DNA of 11,952 bases from JBNJEA01 sp051745395 (GTDB lineage: Bacteria > Desulfobacterota > Desulfobacteria > Desulfobacterales > Desulfosalsimonadaceae), in assembly GCA_051745395.1 (NCBI GenBank), contig JBNJEA010000095.1, forward strand, positions 1 through 11,952, written 5' to 3'. A program made the translations under genes and the position numbers. This document shows, in pieces, positions 1 to 7,192 of the stretch. Numbering within the stretch: the stretch's first letter is position 1; the number at the start of each line of letters is the position of its first letter. Below the pieces are notes generated by a model. It had not been told where the DNA came from and searched no databases. It worked only from the letters and a program-made list of their open reading frames with translations.

Positions 1-323
1 ATCACTTGAAAGAAGGTATCGGGCTGCGGGGCTATGCCCAGCAGGACCCGTTGCGGATATACAAAAAAGAAGCCTTTGACATGTTCCAGGACATGGTTTT
101 CCGGATCAAGGAAGAAACCTTAAAGATTTTATTCCGGATTCAAATCGCCGAATCCGAGGGCGTCGAAGAAATTGCCCAGCCCCGGGAGCAAGAAATGACG
201 TTTTCCCATGGCGATGCCCCCGCCCGGAAACAGCCTTACAAGCGAAACGGCAGCAAGGTCGGCCGCAATGCAGCCTGTCCCTGCGGCAGCGGCAAAAAAT
301 ATAAAAAATGTTGTGGTCCGTAA
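1..323 (+). CDS. secA: Preprotein translocase ATPase SecA, C-terminal fragment (5' end outside window)
   Basis: SecA is the ATPase motor that pushes preproteins through the SecYEG channel at the inner membrane. Only the last 106 residues are visible; the reading frame enters from the left edge with its first whole codon at position 3. The visible part opens with the conserved SecA segment HLKEGIGLRGYAQQDPL of the helical scaffold region, continues through the amphipathic 'YKKEAFDMFQDM' stretch, then a poorly conserved linker. It ends in the zinc-binding tail CPCGSGKKYKKCC, which in SecA binds zinc and contacts SecB and the ribosome. The C-x-C-x8-C-C spacing is intact and the stop (TAA) follows two residues later, so the end of the protein is normal. 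The next gene is 284 bp away and a terminator-like hairpin lies between, so secA is not clearly in the clpS operon. The identification is secure. Confidence 0.97.
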   Translation, partial: HLKEGIGLRGYAQQDPLRIYKKEAFDMFQDMVFRIKEETLKILFRIQIAESEGVEEIAQPREQEMTFSHGDAPARKQPYKRNGSKVGRNAACPCGSGKKYKKCCGP

Positions 324-408
324 TACCGGGTGTTGCGCGGATTTTCCGGTGTGACATCCCAATGCATGTTCCATTTCAGACCGTATCGCGTCTGAGTTAT
401 GCACCTGC

Positions 409-436
409 AAACCCGCCGGAATATCCCGGCGGGTTT
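409..436 (+). terminator. Terminator-like hairpin after secA
   Basis: An 11-bp perfect inverted repeat (AAACCCGCCGG at 409-419 and CCGGCGGGTTT at 426-436) encloses a 6-nt loop. It lies 85 bp after the secA stop and before the clpS promoter region. The stem is GC-rich, but the downstream tract is only moderately T-rich, so it is a probable rather than textbook intrinsic terminator. The A-run on the left arm would give some termination on the opposite strand too. Confidence 0.6.
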
Positions 437-459
437 GTGCGTTTGCCTTGAAATTTGGA

Positions 460-489
460 TTGAATTTTGAGAAAAAATTTTTTTATAAT
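460..489 (+). promoter_or_regulatory. Likely sigma-70-type promoter of clpS-clpA-aat
   Basis: A perfect TATAAT lies at 484-489, preceded by TTGAAT at 460-465 (4 of 6 matches to TTGACA) with an 18-bp AT-rich spacer. It sits between the secA terminator and clpS, leaving a leader of about 110 nt. This is motif matching only. A second TTGAA-like element (CTTGAAA at 447-453) has no matching CCCCAT box, so no heat-shock promoter is claimed. Confidence 0.5.
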
Positions 490-607
490 GAAAATGGACA
501 AAGCGTGCCGGGCCGCCATGACAACCGGCAAACACGTGTTTATATTAAACAACAAATCGGAATCGAATTGTTGTTAATGTTTGTTTTCGGTACAGCCGAG
601 GAGAACA

Positions 608-925
608 ATGAGTGAACAGGACAGACCGGAAACAGAAGAAAAGGTCTTACCGGAAACCAAAAAGGCGTTAAAGGAACCGCCGATGTACCGGGTTTTGCTC
701 CACAACGACGATTACACCACCATGGATTTCGTCGTGGAGCTTTTGATGAACGTTTTTCACAAATCTTTTGAAGAAGCCACCCGGATCATGCTCAAAATCC
801 ATCGGGCAGGGGCGGGGGTGTGCGGTACCTATACATACGAAGTGGCGGAAACCAAAGTCGAAACGGTGCATGAACTTGCTTCGGACAGGGGTTTCCCGTT
901 AAAAAGCACAATGGAGAAGGTGTAA
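608..925 (+). CDS. clpS: ATP-dependent Clp protease adaptor protein ClpS
   Basis: ClpS is the cytoplasmic N-recognin that binds proteins with N-terminal Leu, Phe, Tyr or Trp and delivers them to ClpA. The product is 105 aa, normal for the family: an unstructured N-terminal tail rich in Glu and Lys (about residues 1-24), then the folded core. The N-degron pocket residues are visible: N33-D34 in the HNDDYTTM motif, M39, and H65 in 'LKIHRAG'. The family signature CGTYTYEVAETKV follows at about 72-84, the helix that docks on the ClpA N-domain. The ATG at 608 is chosen because GAGGAG (598-603) lies just upstream. An in-frame TTG at 581 would add nine residues that do not look like the family. clpA starts 4 bp after the stop, so the two are co-transcribed and probably translationally coupled. 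Confidence 0.96.
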   Translation: MSEQDRPETEEKVLPETKKALKEPPMYRVLLHNDDYTTMDFVVELLMNVFHKSFEEATRIMLKIHRAGAGVCGTYTYEVAETKVETVHELASDRGFPLKSTMEKV

Positions 926-929
926 TATT

Positions 930-3167
930 ATGATCAGCAAGGGACTAAGCGTTGTTCTTAGCCAAGCGGTCAAAGAGGCCAGGAAGCGGCGGCATGAGTA
1001 TGTCTGCGTGGAACATATGCTCTATGCGATACTACACGACAGCGTCGGCATTGAGATCATTGAAAATTGCGGCGGCAATGTGGAAAATCTGCAAAACGAA
1101 ATCGAACGGTTTTTTGACCAGAAGCTGGAGCGCATCCCCGACAGCCAGGAATATATCCTCCAGCAGACCATCCGGTTTCAGCGGGTGATCCAGCGTGCGG
1201 TCAACCATGCCCGCTCGGCTGAAAAAGAATCGGTTTATGTCGGCGACATCCTGGCCTCGATGCTTGAAGAAAAAAAATCCCATGCCGCCTATTTCATGGC
1301 GGCCGAAGGCATCACCCGGCTGGATGTGTTAAATGTCATTTCCCATGGCTCTTCCAATGAAGTGTTTAAGGAAAACCCGGAAAATGACGTGATGCCGGCG
1401 AAAAAGACCAAGAAAAAAGCCGCCGATCCGCTGGAGTCGTTTACCGTTGATCTGGTCGAGCGTGCCAAAAACGGTAAACTCGATCCTTTGATCAGCCGGG
1501 ATACGGAAATGCAGCGTACCATCCAGGTGCTGTGCCGCCGGCGGAAAAACAACCCCGTCTTTGTAGGCGATCCCGGCGTTGGCAAAACCGCTATGGCCGA
1601 GGGTCTGGCCCAGCAGATCGCTTCGGGCCACATACCGGAAATGCTTTCCGGGGCGCGGGTTTTTTCCCTGGATCTCGGATCGCTGCTGGCCGGCACGAAG
1701 TACCGGGGCGATTTCGAGCAGCGGTTGAAATCCGTAATTTCTTCGTTGCAGAAGCGTGAAAACGCCATTTTGTTCATCGATGAAATCCATACCATTATCG
1801 GTGCCGGTGCCACGAGCAGCGGTTCGATGGATGCGTCCAACATTTTAAAGCCTGCATTGGTCACCGGGGAGTTGCGCTGCATCGGATCGACCACCTATGA
1901 GGAGTTTAAGAACTATTTTGAAAAAGACCGGGCGTTTTCCCGCCGGTTTGAAAAAATTGAAATCCCCGAGCCGTCGATTGAAGATTCCGTAAAGATTTTG
2001 AAGGGGCTGAAGTCCTATTACGAGGATCACCACGAGATCGCCTTCACGGAAGCTTCGTTGAAAGCGGCCGCCGAGCTGTCGGCCAAGTACATCAATGAAC
2101 GGTACCTGCCGGACAAGGCCATTGACGTCATCGACGAAGCCGGCGTGATGCTCCGGTTAAACGGGGCGGCCAACCGAAAGCGGGTCCATCCCACAGATAT
2201 TGAAAAAGTCGTGGCCAAGATCTCCCGGGTACCGGCCCAGCGGGTATCGTCGTCGGACAAGGTCAATCTGGCTCACCTGGACGAGCGGCTCCAGGCCAAA
2301 ATTTTCGGCCAGGAAAATGCCATCTCCTCCATGGTCCGGGCAATCAAACGTTCGCGTGCCGGCCTTGGCGCACCGGAGCGGCCCATCGGCTCGTTTCTGT
2401 TTACCGGCCCGACCGGGGTCGGCAAAACGGAAGTGGCCCGGCAGGTGGCCCGGATACTCGGCGTGAAATTCATGCGGTTTGACATGAGCGAGTACATGGA
2501 AAAACACGCCGTGGCGCGGCTGATCGGGGCGCCTCCCGGATATATCGGATTTGACCAGGGCGGGCTGCTCACCGATCAGATCCGGAAAAATCCCTATGCG
2601 GTGCTGCTGCTCGATGAAATCGAAAAGGCCCACATCGACATGTACAACATTTTGCTCCAGGTCATGGACCATGCGGCATTGACGGACAATAACGGCAAAA
2701 TCGCCGACTTTCGAAACGTCATTTTGATCATGACCTCCAATGCCGGGGCCCGGGAAATGGCATCCAACACCATCGGCTTTGGTTCGGGCGCAAATGAAAA
2801 CGCCAGCAAGGGCAAGCAGGCCATTGAGCAGTTTTTCAGCCCGGAATTTCGCAACCGGCTCGATGACATCATCACCTTCCGGTCCCTGAATACCGAAATC
2901 ATGGAGATGGTGGTCGACAAGTTCATTTCCGAATTGCGGCCCCAGCTCAACGCCAAGAAGGTGGATATCAAGCTGTCGGCCAACGCCAGGCGATGGCTGG
3001 CCAAAAAGGGCCATGATCCGCATTTCGGCGCCCGGCCGCTGGATCGCCTCATCCAGTCGGAAATCAAGGACGTGCTAACCGATGAAATCCTGTTCGGTCG
3101 GCTCACCAAGGGCGGGGAAGTGTTTGTCAAAGTCAAGGAAGACCGCTTGGTCTTTTCCTACTCTTAA
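930..3167 (+). CDS. clpA: ATP-dependent Clp protease ATP-binding subunit ClpA
   Basis: ClpA is the hexameric AAA+ unfoldase that feeds substrates, including those handed over by ClpS, into ClpP. At 745 aa it matches ClpA and lacks the coiled-coil middle domain of ClpB/ClpC. Domains in order: Clp N-domain (about 1-145, ClpS docking), a Lys-rich linker, AAA-1 with Walker A GDPGVGKT (213-220), Walker B ILFIDE (280-285) and arginine finger region RAFSRRF (334-340), then AAA-2 with Walker A GPTGVGKT (493-500), Walker B VLLLDE (558-563) and sensor-2 GARPL (700-704). An IGF tripeptide at 615-617 is the ClpP-binding loop, so this is a protease partner and not a stand-alone disaggregase. The ATG at 930 follows GGAGAAGG (913-920), which lies inside the end of clpS. 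aat starts 10 bp after the stop. No clpP is in the window. Confidence 0.97.
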   Translation: MISKGLSVVLSQAVKEARKRRHEYVCVEHMLYAILHDSVGIEIIENCGGNVENLQNEIERFFDQKLERIPDSQEYILQQTIRFQRVIQRAVNHARSAEKESVYVGDILASMLEEKKSHAAYFMAAEGITRLDVLNVISHGSSNEVFKENPENDVMPAKKTKKKAADPLESFTVDLVERAKNGKLDPLISRDTEMQRTIQVLCRRRKNNPVFVGDPGVGKTAMAEGLAQQIASGHIPEMLSGARVFSLDLGSLLAGTKYRGDFEQRLKSVISSLQKRENAILFIDEIHTIIGAGATSSGSMDASNILKPALVTGELRCIGSTTYEEFKNYFEKDRAFSRRFEKIEIPEPSIEDSVKILKGLKSYYEDHHEIAFTEASLKAAAELSAKYINERYLPDKAIDVIDEAGVMLRLNGAANRKRVHPTDIEKVVAKISRVPAQRVSSSDKVNLAHLDERLQAKIFGQENAISSMVRAIKRSRAGLGAPERPIGSFLFTGPTGVGKTEVARQVARILGVKFMRFDMSEYMEKHAVARLIGAPPGYIGFDQGGLLTDQIRKNPYAVLLLDEIEKAHIDMYNILLQVMDHAALTDNNGKIADFRNVILIMTSNAGAREMASNTIGFGSGANENASKGKQAIEQFFSPEFRNRLDDIITFRSLNTEIMEMVVDKFISELRPQLNAKKVDIKLSANARRWLAKKGHDPHFGARPLDRLIQSEIKDVLTDEILFGRLTKGGEVFVKVKEDRLVFSYS

Positions 3168-3177
3168 AAAGACCCTG

Positions 3178-3864
3178 ATGCCCATCTTCCGGCTGTCGGA
3201 CAGAATGTCATTTCCGCCGCCTCACTTTGCTGCGCACAACGGGTTGCTGGCCATCGGCGGCGATTTAAGCGAAACCCGGCTGCTGCTGGCTTACCGGATG
3301 GGGATATTTCCCTGGTTTTCCCCGGATGACCCGATCCTGTGGTGGTCGCCCGATCCCCGGCTGGTGCTGTATCCCGATGAAATCCGGGTTTCCCGCCGAC
3401 TGCGCCGGACCATGAAAAACAGCGGTTTCACGGTTTGCAGCGATACTGCTTTCGATCGGGTGATTGCGGAATGCGCCCGGATCCGCCTCGAAAATAACGA
3501 GGATACCTGGCTCATCGATGAGATGATCACAGCGTATACGCGATTGCACGAATACGGGTATGCGCACTCGGTGGAAACCTGGCGCGGCGGTGCGCTGGTC
3601 GGCGGGCTCTACGGGATTTCGCTGGGAGGTACGTTTTTCGGGGAATCCATGTTTTCCAGGGTCTCCGATGCCTCCAAGGTCGCCCTGGTTGCCCTTTGCC
3701 GGCATCTGGCCCGATCCGGTTTTGATCTCATCGACTGCCAGGTGGCCACATCCCATTTAAAAAGCCTTGGCGCACGGGAAATCTCGCGCAAGCACTTTCT
3801 CAAACAACTCGAAGACTCCATGCAACGGCCGACGGAGAAGGGCGCCTGGACGGTCCGGCTTTAA
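3178..3864 (+). CDS. aat: Leucyl/phenylalanyl-tRNA--protein transferase
   Basis: Aat attaches Leu or Phe from aminoacyl-tRNA to proteins with N-terminal Arg or Lys, making them ClpS substrates. The product is 228 aa, close to the E. coli enzyme. Family motifs seen in order: LLAIGGDLS (23-31), YRMGIFPWFSP (39-49), WWSPDPR (55-61), DTWLI (109-113) and the long GGLYGISLGGTFFGESMFS block (142-160). E156, D186 and Q188 (in 'DLIDCQVATSH') fall at the positions reported as catalytic in the E. coli enzyme. The start chosen is the ATG 10 bp after clpA; the frame is open further upstream, inside the clpA end, but that part is not Aat-like. The Shine-Dalgarno is weak, so translation is probably coupled to clpA. 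Together with clpS and clpA this completes the N-degron pathway apart from ClpP. Confidence 0.96.
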   Translation: MPIFRLSDRMSFPPPHFAAHNGLLAIGGDLSETRLLLAYRMGIFPWFSPDDPILWWSPDPRLVLYPDEIRVSRRLRRTMKNSGFTVCSDTAFDRVIAECARIRLENNEDTWLIDEMITAYTRLHEYGYAHSVETWRGGALVGGLYGISLGGTFFGESMFSRVSDASKVALVALCRHLARSGFDLIDCQVATSHLKSLGAREISRKHFLKQLEDSMQRPTEKGAWTVRL

Positions 3865-3869
3865 ATGAC

Positions 3870-3898
3870 TTGATCTTGCAACGTCTTATGAATAAAAT
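3870..3898 (+). promoter_or_regulatory. Possible promoter of the HIT-family gene
   Basis: TTGATC (3870-3875) and TAAAAT (3893-3898) are separated by exactly 17 bp, matching 4 of 6 and 5 of 6 positions of the sigma-70 consensus. It sits directly after aat and 81 bp before the HIT gene, so that gene could be transcribed independently. No terminator is visible between aat and this element, so read-through from clpS-clpA-aat is also possible. Confidence 0.4.
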
Positions 3899-3979
3899 CT
3901 TTTTATGCCCTTTCGAATGCCGGTGCATGGTTTCATTTCCGATGAGCAAATCCGGTTGAATTGAACTTGCGAGGTGAAT

Positions 3980-4312
3980 ATGGAAAGCAACGGTTGTCTC
4001 TTCTGCAAAATTGTAAACGGGGAAATGGGTACAACATTTCTGCACCAAACCGATGACCTTGTGGTCTTCCACGACATCAATCCGCTGGCGCCGGTGCATT
4101 TGCTCATTGTGCCGCGGCGACACATCCGCAGCATCAACGACCTGGCCGAAGGCGACGGCGCCATTGTATCCGAGCTGGTATTTACGGCCCGGGGCATGGC
4201 CCGCCGCATGGAAGTGGACAAAACCGGTTACCGCCTGTTTTTCAATGTCGAGCAGGGCGGCGGCCAGGAGGTCTTTCACCTGCACCTGCACTTGATCGGC
4301 GGCTGGCAATAA
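3980..4312 (+). CDS. HIT-family (HinT-like) nucleotide hydrolase/transferase
   Basis: HIT-superfamily proteins bind nucleotides and hydrolyse or transfer phosphoramidate/AMP groups (for example HinT acts on AMP-lysine and adenosine phosphoramidates) in the cytoplasm. The product is 110 aa, the usual size of HinT. It has an N-terminal zinc-type C-x2-C (C7, C10 in GCLFCKIV), the central 'PVHLLIVPRRHI' strand-helix, and a C-terminal histidine triad H100-L-H102-L-H104 within QEVFHLHLHLIGG; H102 should be the catalytic nucleophile. The ATG at 3980 is used because GAGGTGA (3971-3977) lies just ahead; an in-frame GTG at 3974 overlaps that site and is less likely. The physiological substrate cannot be read from sequence. 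It lies between the N-degron genes and leuC without an obvious functional link. Confidence 0.93.
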   Translation: MESNGCLFCKIVNGEMGTTFLHQTDDLVVFHDINPLAPVHLLIVPRRHIRSINDLAEGDGAIVSELVFTARGMARRMEVDKTGYRLFFNVEQGGGQEVFHLHLHLIGGWQ

Positions 4313-4513
4313 GTCGTTCAATTTCGGCTTGATTAGGGTTTCATGGACAACCGGCATGATTAAGACTTTTAAAAACAATGTTTTTTTGCTACTTTGCGCC
4401 ATTATTCCGGAACCGGGCTTGTTTTTTTCGGCAAAATAGCGAGGGGGGATTGAAACAGATCCGCACGGCTTGTATCACACAGCGGGTCAACAGCAGAGAG
4501 TGGATAAATCAAA

Positions 4514-5800
4514 ATGGGCAAAACAGTAGCGGAAAAGATTTTCGATTTGCATCATGTGGACAATCCGGCCGGGGACATGCACGTGATCCGGCTCGATGCG
4601 GTGTTCTGCCATGAAATCACCACGCCGGTTGCCATCAATGACCTGCTCGAGCGCGGCAAGGACCGGGTGTTTGACCCGACGAAGATCAAAGCGGTTATCG
4701 ATCACGTCACCCCGGCCAAGGATTCCAAGACGGCCATGCAGGGCAAAATCCTGCGGGACTGGGCGCGCCGGCATCACATTGAGCATTTTTTCGATGTCGG
4801 CCGAAACGGCGTCTGCCACGCCCTGTTTCCGGAACACGGGTTCGTCCGGCCCGGTTATACCGTCATTATGGGCGACTCGCATACCTGCACCCACGGGGCA
4901 TTCGGCGCCTTTGCCGCCGGTGTGGGCACCACGGACCTTGAAGTGGGCATTTTAAAGGGCGTCTGTGCCTTTCACTATCCGAAGACCATGAAGATTTCGG
5001 TCACCGGCCAGCTGCCCGAAGGCGTATATGCCAAGGACCTGATCCTGCATATCATCGGCCAAATCGGGGTCAACGGCGCTACGGACCGGGTTATTGAATT
5101 TACCGGCCCAACGGTGGATGCCATGAGCATGGAATCGCGGATGACGCTTTGCAACATGGCGGTTGAAGCCGGGGCAACCTCCGGAATTTGTTACCCGGAC
5201 GCCACCACGGCAGCCTACCTGTGGCCGTTTATTGACAAGGAATATGAGTCCGAAGAAGCCGCACTGGCGGATTTTCAAAAGTTTCTGCCCGATGGTGATG
5301 CCGAATACGCCGACATCATTGAAATCGACGCCGAGGGCCTTTCCCCCCGGGTTACTTTCGGGTATAAGCCAGACAATGTCAGGCCGGTGGCTGAAATGGC
5401 CGGCACGCCGGTGGACCAGATTTACATCGGTTCCTGCACCAACGGACGGATAGAGGATTTAAGAGAGGCCGCCCGCGTGCTCGAAGGCCGGCGGATCAGC
5501 GATTCGGTGCGCGGCATCGTATCGCCGGCCACGCCGGAGGTCTACCGCCGCGCCCTGGCAGAAGGCATTATCCAGATTTTCATGGATGCCGGTTTCTGCG
5601 TAACCAATCCCACCTGCGGGGCGTGTCTGGGGATGAGCTGCGGGGTTATCGCAGAGGGCGAAGTCTGTGCGTCAACGACCAACCGGAATTTTTACGGCCG
5701 GATGGGCAAGGGCGGCACCGTGCACCTGATGAGCCCGGCCACGGCCGCGGCCACCGCAATTGCCGGCTGCATCACCAATTCAAACTTATACAAGGGATAA
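4514..5800 (+). CDS. leuC: 3-isopropylmalate dehydratase large subunit (LeuC2/homoaconitase-like type)
   Basis: This is the [4Fe-4S] catalytic subunit of an aconitase-family hydro-lyase. With LeuD it should isomerise 2-isopropylmalate to 3-isopropylmalate in leucine synthesis. The product is 428 aa, the length of the archaeal-type LeuC2 rather than the 465-aa enterobacterial LeuC. Cluster ligands are C308 in IGSCTNGR and the pair C368/C371 in NPTCGACLG. The substrate-loop block GDSHTCTHGAFG (120-131) and the C-terminal SPATAAATAIAG (407-418) are also present. The ATG at 4514 begins the conserved MGKTVAEKI; upstream GAGAGTGGA is a modest Shine-Dalgarno. leuD follows after 13 bp. No leuA or leuB lies beside it. 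The same family includes homoaconitase, citramalate-processing and dimethylmalate dehydratases, so the substrate is inferred from family frequency. Confidence 0.88.
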   Translation: MGKTVAEKIFDLHHVDNPAGDMHVIRLDAVFCHEITTPVAINDLLERGKDRVFDPTKIKAVIDHVTPAKDSKTAMQGKILRDWARRHHIEHFFDVGRNGVCHALFPEHGFVRPGYTVIMGDSHTCTHGAFGAFAAGVGTTDLEVGILKGVCAFHYPKTMKISVTGQLPEGVYAKDLILHIIGQIGVNGATDRVIEFTGPTVDAMSMESRMTLCNMAVEAGATSGICYPDATTAAYLWPFIDKEYESEEAALADFQKFLPDGDAEYADIIEIDAEGLSPRVTFGYKPDNVRPVAEMAGTPVDQIYIGSCTNGRIEDLREAARVLEGRRISDSVRGIVSPATPEVYRRALAEGIIQIFMDAGFCVTNPTCGACLGMSCGVIAEGEVCASTTNRNFYGRMGKGGTVHLMSPATAAATAIAGCITNSNLYKG

Positions 5801-5813
5801 GGCGGACAAAGCC

Positions 5814-6338
5814 ATGCGTAGCTTCGGCGGCAATGTTTTATTTCTGAATCGCTCGGACATCAATACCGATGAAATCATACCGGCCCGGTATTTGACGGAA
5901 ATCTCCCGGGCGGCTTTGAAGCCCCACCTGCTGGAAGACCTGGAACTTGACGGGTTCGAGCAAGAGCGCGACCTGGCCGACCGCCAAGTCATCGTTACCC
6001 GCGCCAATTTCGGATGCGGTTCCTCACGGGAACATGCGCCGTGGGCCCTGGAGGTCAACGGCATCCACCTCGTCATTGCGGAAAGTTTTGCCCGGATTTT
6101 CCGGCAGAACATGTTTAATTGCGGCATGCTGGCCATCGAGCTGGCCCCGGCGCAGATCGAGCAGTTGTTTGCCGATTTTGCCGGATCGCAAACCCGCATC
6201 GCCGTCGATCTGGAATCGAGTACTTTGACGGTGACCGGTGCCGGCAATGCCGCGGAATTGGCCTTCACCCTCTCCGATTTCGACCGGGCGCTGGTGGATG
6301 CCGGGGGGTGGATCGAGTTTGCGGATGCAAATTATTGA
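5814..6338 (+). CDS. leuD: 3-isopropylmalate dehydratase small subunit
   Basis: This is the swivel-domain subunit that pairs with LeuC and supplies substrate-recognition residues. The product is 174 aa, typical for the short LeuD that accompanies LeuC2. Visible motifs: SDINTDEIIPARYL (14-27), where the loop after YL sets substrate choice (here YLTEIS), and FGCGSSREHAPWAL (66-79), the conserved phosphate/carboxylate-binding loop. The end 'DAGGWIEF' is also normal. The ATG at 5814 follows AAGGCGGA and lies 13 bp past the leuC stop. The frame is open further back into leuC, but those codons do not encode LeuD-like sequence. The loop carries Thr where archaeal homoaconitase is reported to have Arg, which does not favour homoaconitate. 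Co-transcription with leuC and hisE is very likely. Confidence 0.9.
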   Translation: MRSFGGNVLFLNRSDINTDEIIPARYLTEISRAALKPHLLEDLELDGFEQERDLADRQVIVTRANFGCGSSREHAPWALEVNGIHLVIAESFARIFRQNMFNCGMLAIELAPAQIEQLFADFAGSQTRIAVDLESSTLTVTGAGNAAELAFTLSDFDRALVDAGGWIEFADANY

Positions 6339-6350
6339 TGATGGCGTAGT

Positions 6351-6614
6351 ATGAAACGTTTCGAGGAACTTTTCGCGGAGCTTCAGAAAAAGGCTGAGGC
6401 CCAGGATCCTCATTCCGGTACGGTGGCCGCTGTTTCGCGGGGCCGGCACTTTATCGGCAAAAAGATCTTAGAGGAAGCCGGCGAGGTCTGGATGGCCGCC
6501 GAGCATGAAAATCGGGCCCGCACCGCCGAAGAAATCGCCCAGCTTCTCTACCATATCCAGGTTATGATGATCGCCTGCGGGCTGAGCCTGGAAGATGTCT
6601 ATCAATATCTGTAA
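6351..6614 (+). CDS. hisE: Phosphoribosyl-ATP pyrophosphohydrolase HisE (actinobacterial-like type)
   Basis: HisE removes pyrophosphate from phosphoribosyl-ATP, the second step of histidine synthesis. It belongs to the all-alpha NTP pyrophosphatase (MazG-like) fold, whose acidic residues hold magnesium. The product is a complete stand-alone 87-aa protein. Seen are the helix GKKILEEAGEVWMAAEHE (36-53) with E41, E42 and E45, then TAEEIAQLLYHIQVMM (58-73). The last metal-binding position, usually Asp in the E. coli-type 'SDLMYH' motif, is Gln64 here. From memory, the same QLLY sequence and the GLSLEDVY ending occur in mycobacterial and streptomycete HisE, so this is a family variant and not damage. 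It starts 12 bp after leuD with a weak Shine-Dalgarno. It is the last gene before the bidirectional terminator. No other his gene is nearby. Confidence 0.88.
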   Translation: MKRFEELFAELQKKAEAQDPHSGTVAAVSRGRHFIGKKILEEAGEVWMAAEHENRARTAEEIAQLLYHIQVMMIACGLSLEDVYQYL

Positions 6615-6689
6615 AGCGTTTCCTCTGTGTTTTCTGTGGTAAAAAACAATTTGTGCCGCGGCACTATGTATTAATCCGTTCGAAAAACA

Positions 6690-6725
6690 AAAAGCAGGGG
6701 GCCTGGACATGCACCCCCTGCTTTT
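6690..6725. terminator. Strong bidirectional intrinsic terminator between hisE and the Hsp20 genes
   Basis: A 12-bp perfect stem (AAAAGCAGGGGG at 6690-6701 with CCCCCTGCTTTT at 6714-6725) closes a 12-nt loop. On the + strand it is followed by GTTTTTTT. On the - strand the matching A-rich left flank (6683-6693) gives a T-rich tail. It sits between convergent genes, hisE (+, ends 6614) and the last Hsp20 gene (-, ends 6748), and should stop transcription from both sides. Confidence 0.9.
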
Positions 6726-6747
6726 GTTTTTTTCGGCCGTTCGGCCG

Positions 6748-7161
6748 TTATTCTGTTTTGATCTGGATTTTTTTGGGTTTGGCTTTTTCCGCCTTGGGCA
6801 AAACCAGTTTCAATACGCCTTCGTTTAGCTGGGCATCAATGTTTTCCCGGTCAATAAGTTCGGGAATGTAAAATTGCCGCTGGTATTGACCGACCTCGTA
6901 TTCGATCATGAGGTCTTCTTCGCCGGCGCCTTCAAAGGGTTCGATTTCACCGGTAAGGGTAAGGGTATCTTCTTTGAGATCGATACTGACATTTTCCGAT
7001 TTGACACCCGGCATATCCGCCAGAAGCGTGATTTCTCCCTCGGTTTCATAAATATCGACGGACGGGGTAAACACCAGGCCCGGCCGGGTCTGTTCGGCCG
7101 CGGGGAAAAGCCCCGATTTGGCCCTGGCCTGTAATTCCTTGGATGCATCCCGGTTTTCCAT
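6748..7161 (-). CDS. Hsp20/alpha-crystallin small heat-shock protein (third of three)
   Basis: This is an ATP-independent holdase that binds unfolding proteins and forms large oligomers in the cytoplasm. It is 137 aa from the chosen ATG. A short N-terminal arm (about 1-30) precedes the alpha-crystallin domain (about 31-124), which begins PSVDIYETEGEITLLADMPG and ends with the typical LNEGVLKLVLPK. The tail KPKKIQIKTE contains the I-x-I motif (132-134) that patches neighbouring subunits. The acidic insert EGAGEEDLMIEYEVGQYQR (77-95) is the dimer loop. Start choice: AGGAGG lies 8 nt from the ATG at 7161 but only 2 nt from an ATG at 7167, so 7161 is preferred; the other would add Met-Thr. It is last in the - strand operon, 31 bp behind the second Hsp20 gene. 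Confidence 0.93.
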   Translation of the reverse strand: MENRDASKELQARAKSGLFPAAEQTRPGLVFTPSVDIYETEGEITLLADMPGVKSENVSIDLKEDTLTLTGEIEPFEGAGEEDLMIEYEVGQYQRQFYIPELIDRENIDAQLNEGVLKLVLPKAEKAKPKKIQIKTE

Positions 7162-7169
7162 GGTCATTA

Positions 7170-7175
7170 CCTCCT
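7170..7175 (-). promoter_or_regulatory. Shine-Dalgarno deciding the start of the third Hsp20 gene
   Basis: On the - strand the sequence reads AAGGAGGTAATGACCATG. The AGGAGG core is 8 nt from the second ATG (7161) and only 2 nt from the first (7167). The nearer ATG is too close for efficient initiation, which favours the 137-aa product. Confidence 0.6.
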
Positions 7176-7192
7176 TTCCGATATGGCTTGGG

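Noticed and set aside
2157..3023. Long - strand open frame opposite clpA (288 codons)
   Set aside because: It is fully antisense to the conserved AAA-2 coding region and has no recognisable domain. GC-rich genes commonly produce such shadows.
4371..4387. AT-only inverted repeat after the HIT gene (AAAAACA/TGTTTTT) as a terminator
   Set aside because: The stem is all A-T with one central C-G pair and almost no loop, so it would be unstable. The T-run looks like low-complexity sequence. I do not claim a terminator, and I saw no leucine-rich leader peptide or attenuator before leuC.
6733..6747. Tandem CGGCCGTT repeat beside the bidirectional terminator
   Set aside because: There are only two copies of an 8-mer. 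It is too short to call a repeat element and is explained by low-complexity sequence between the terminator and the Hsp20 stop.
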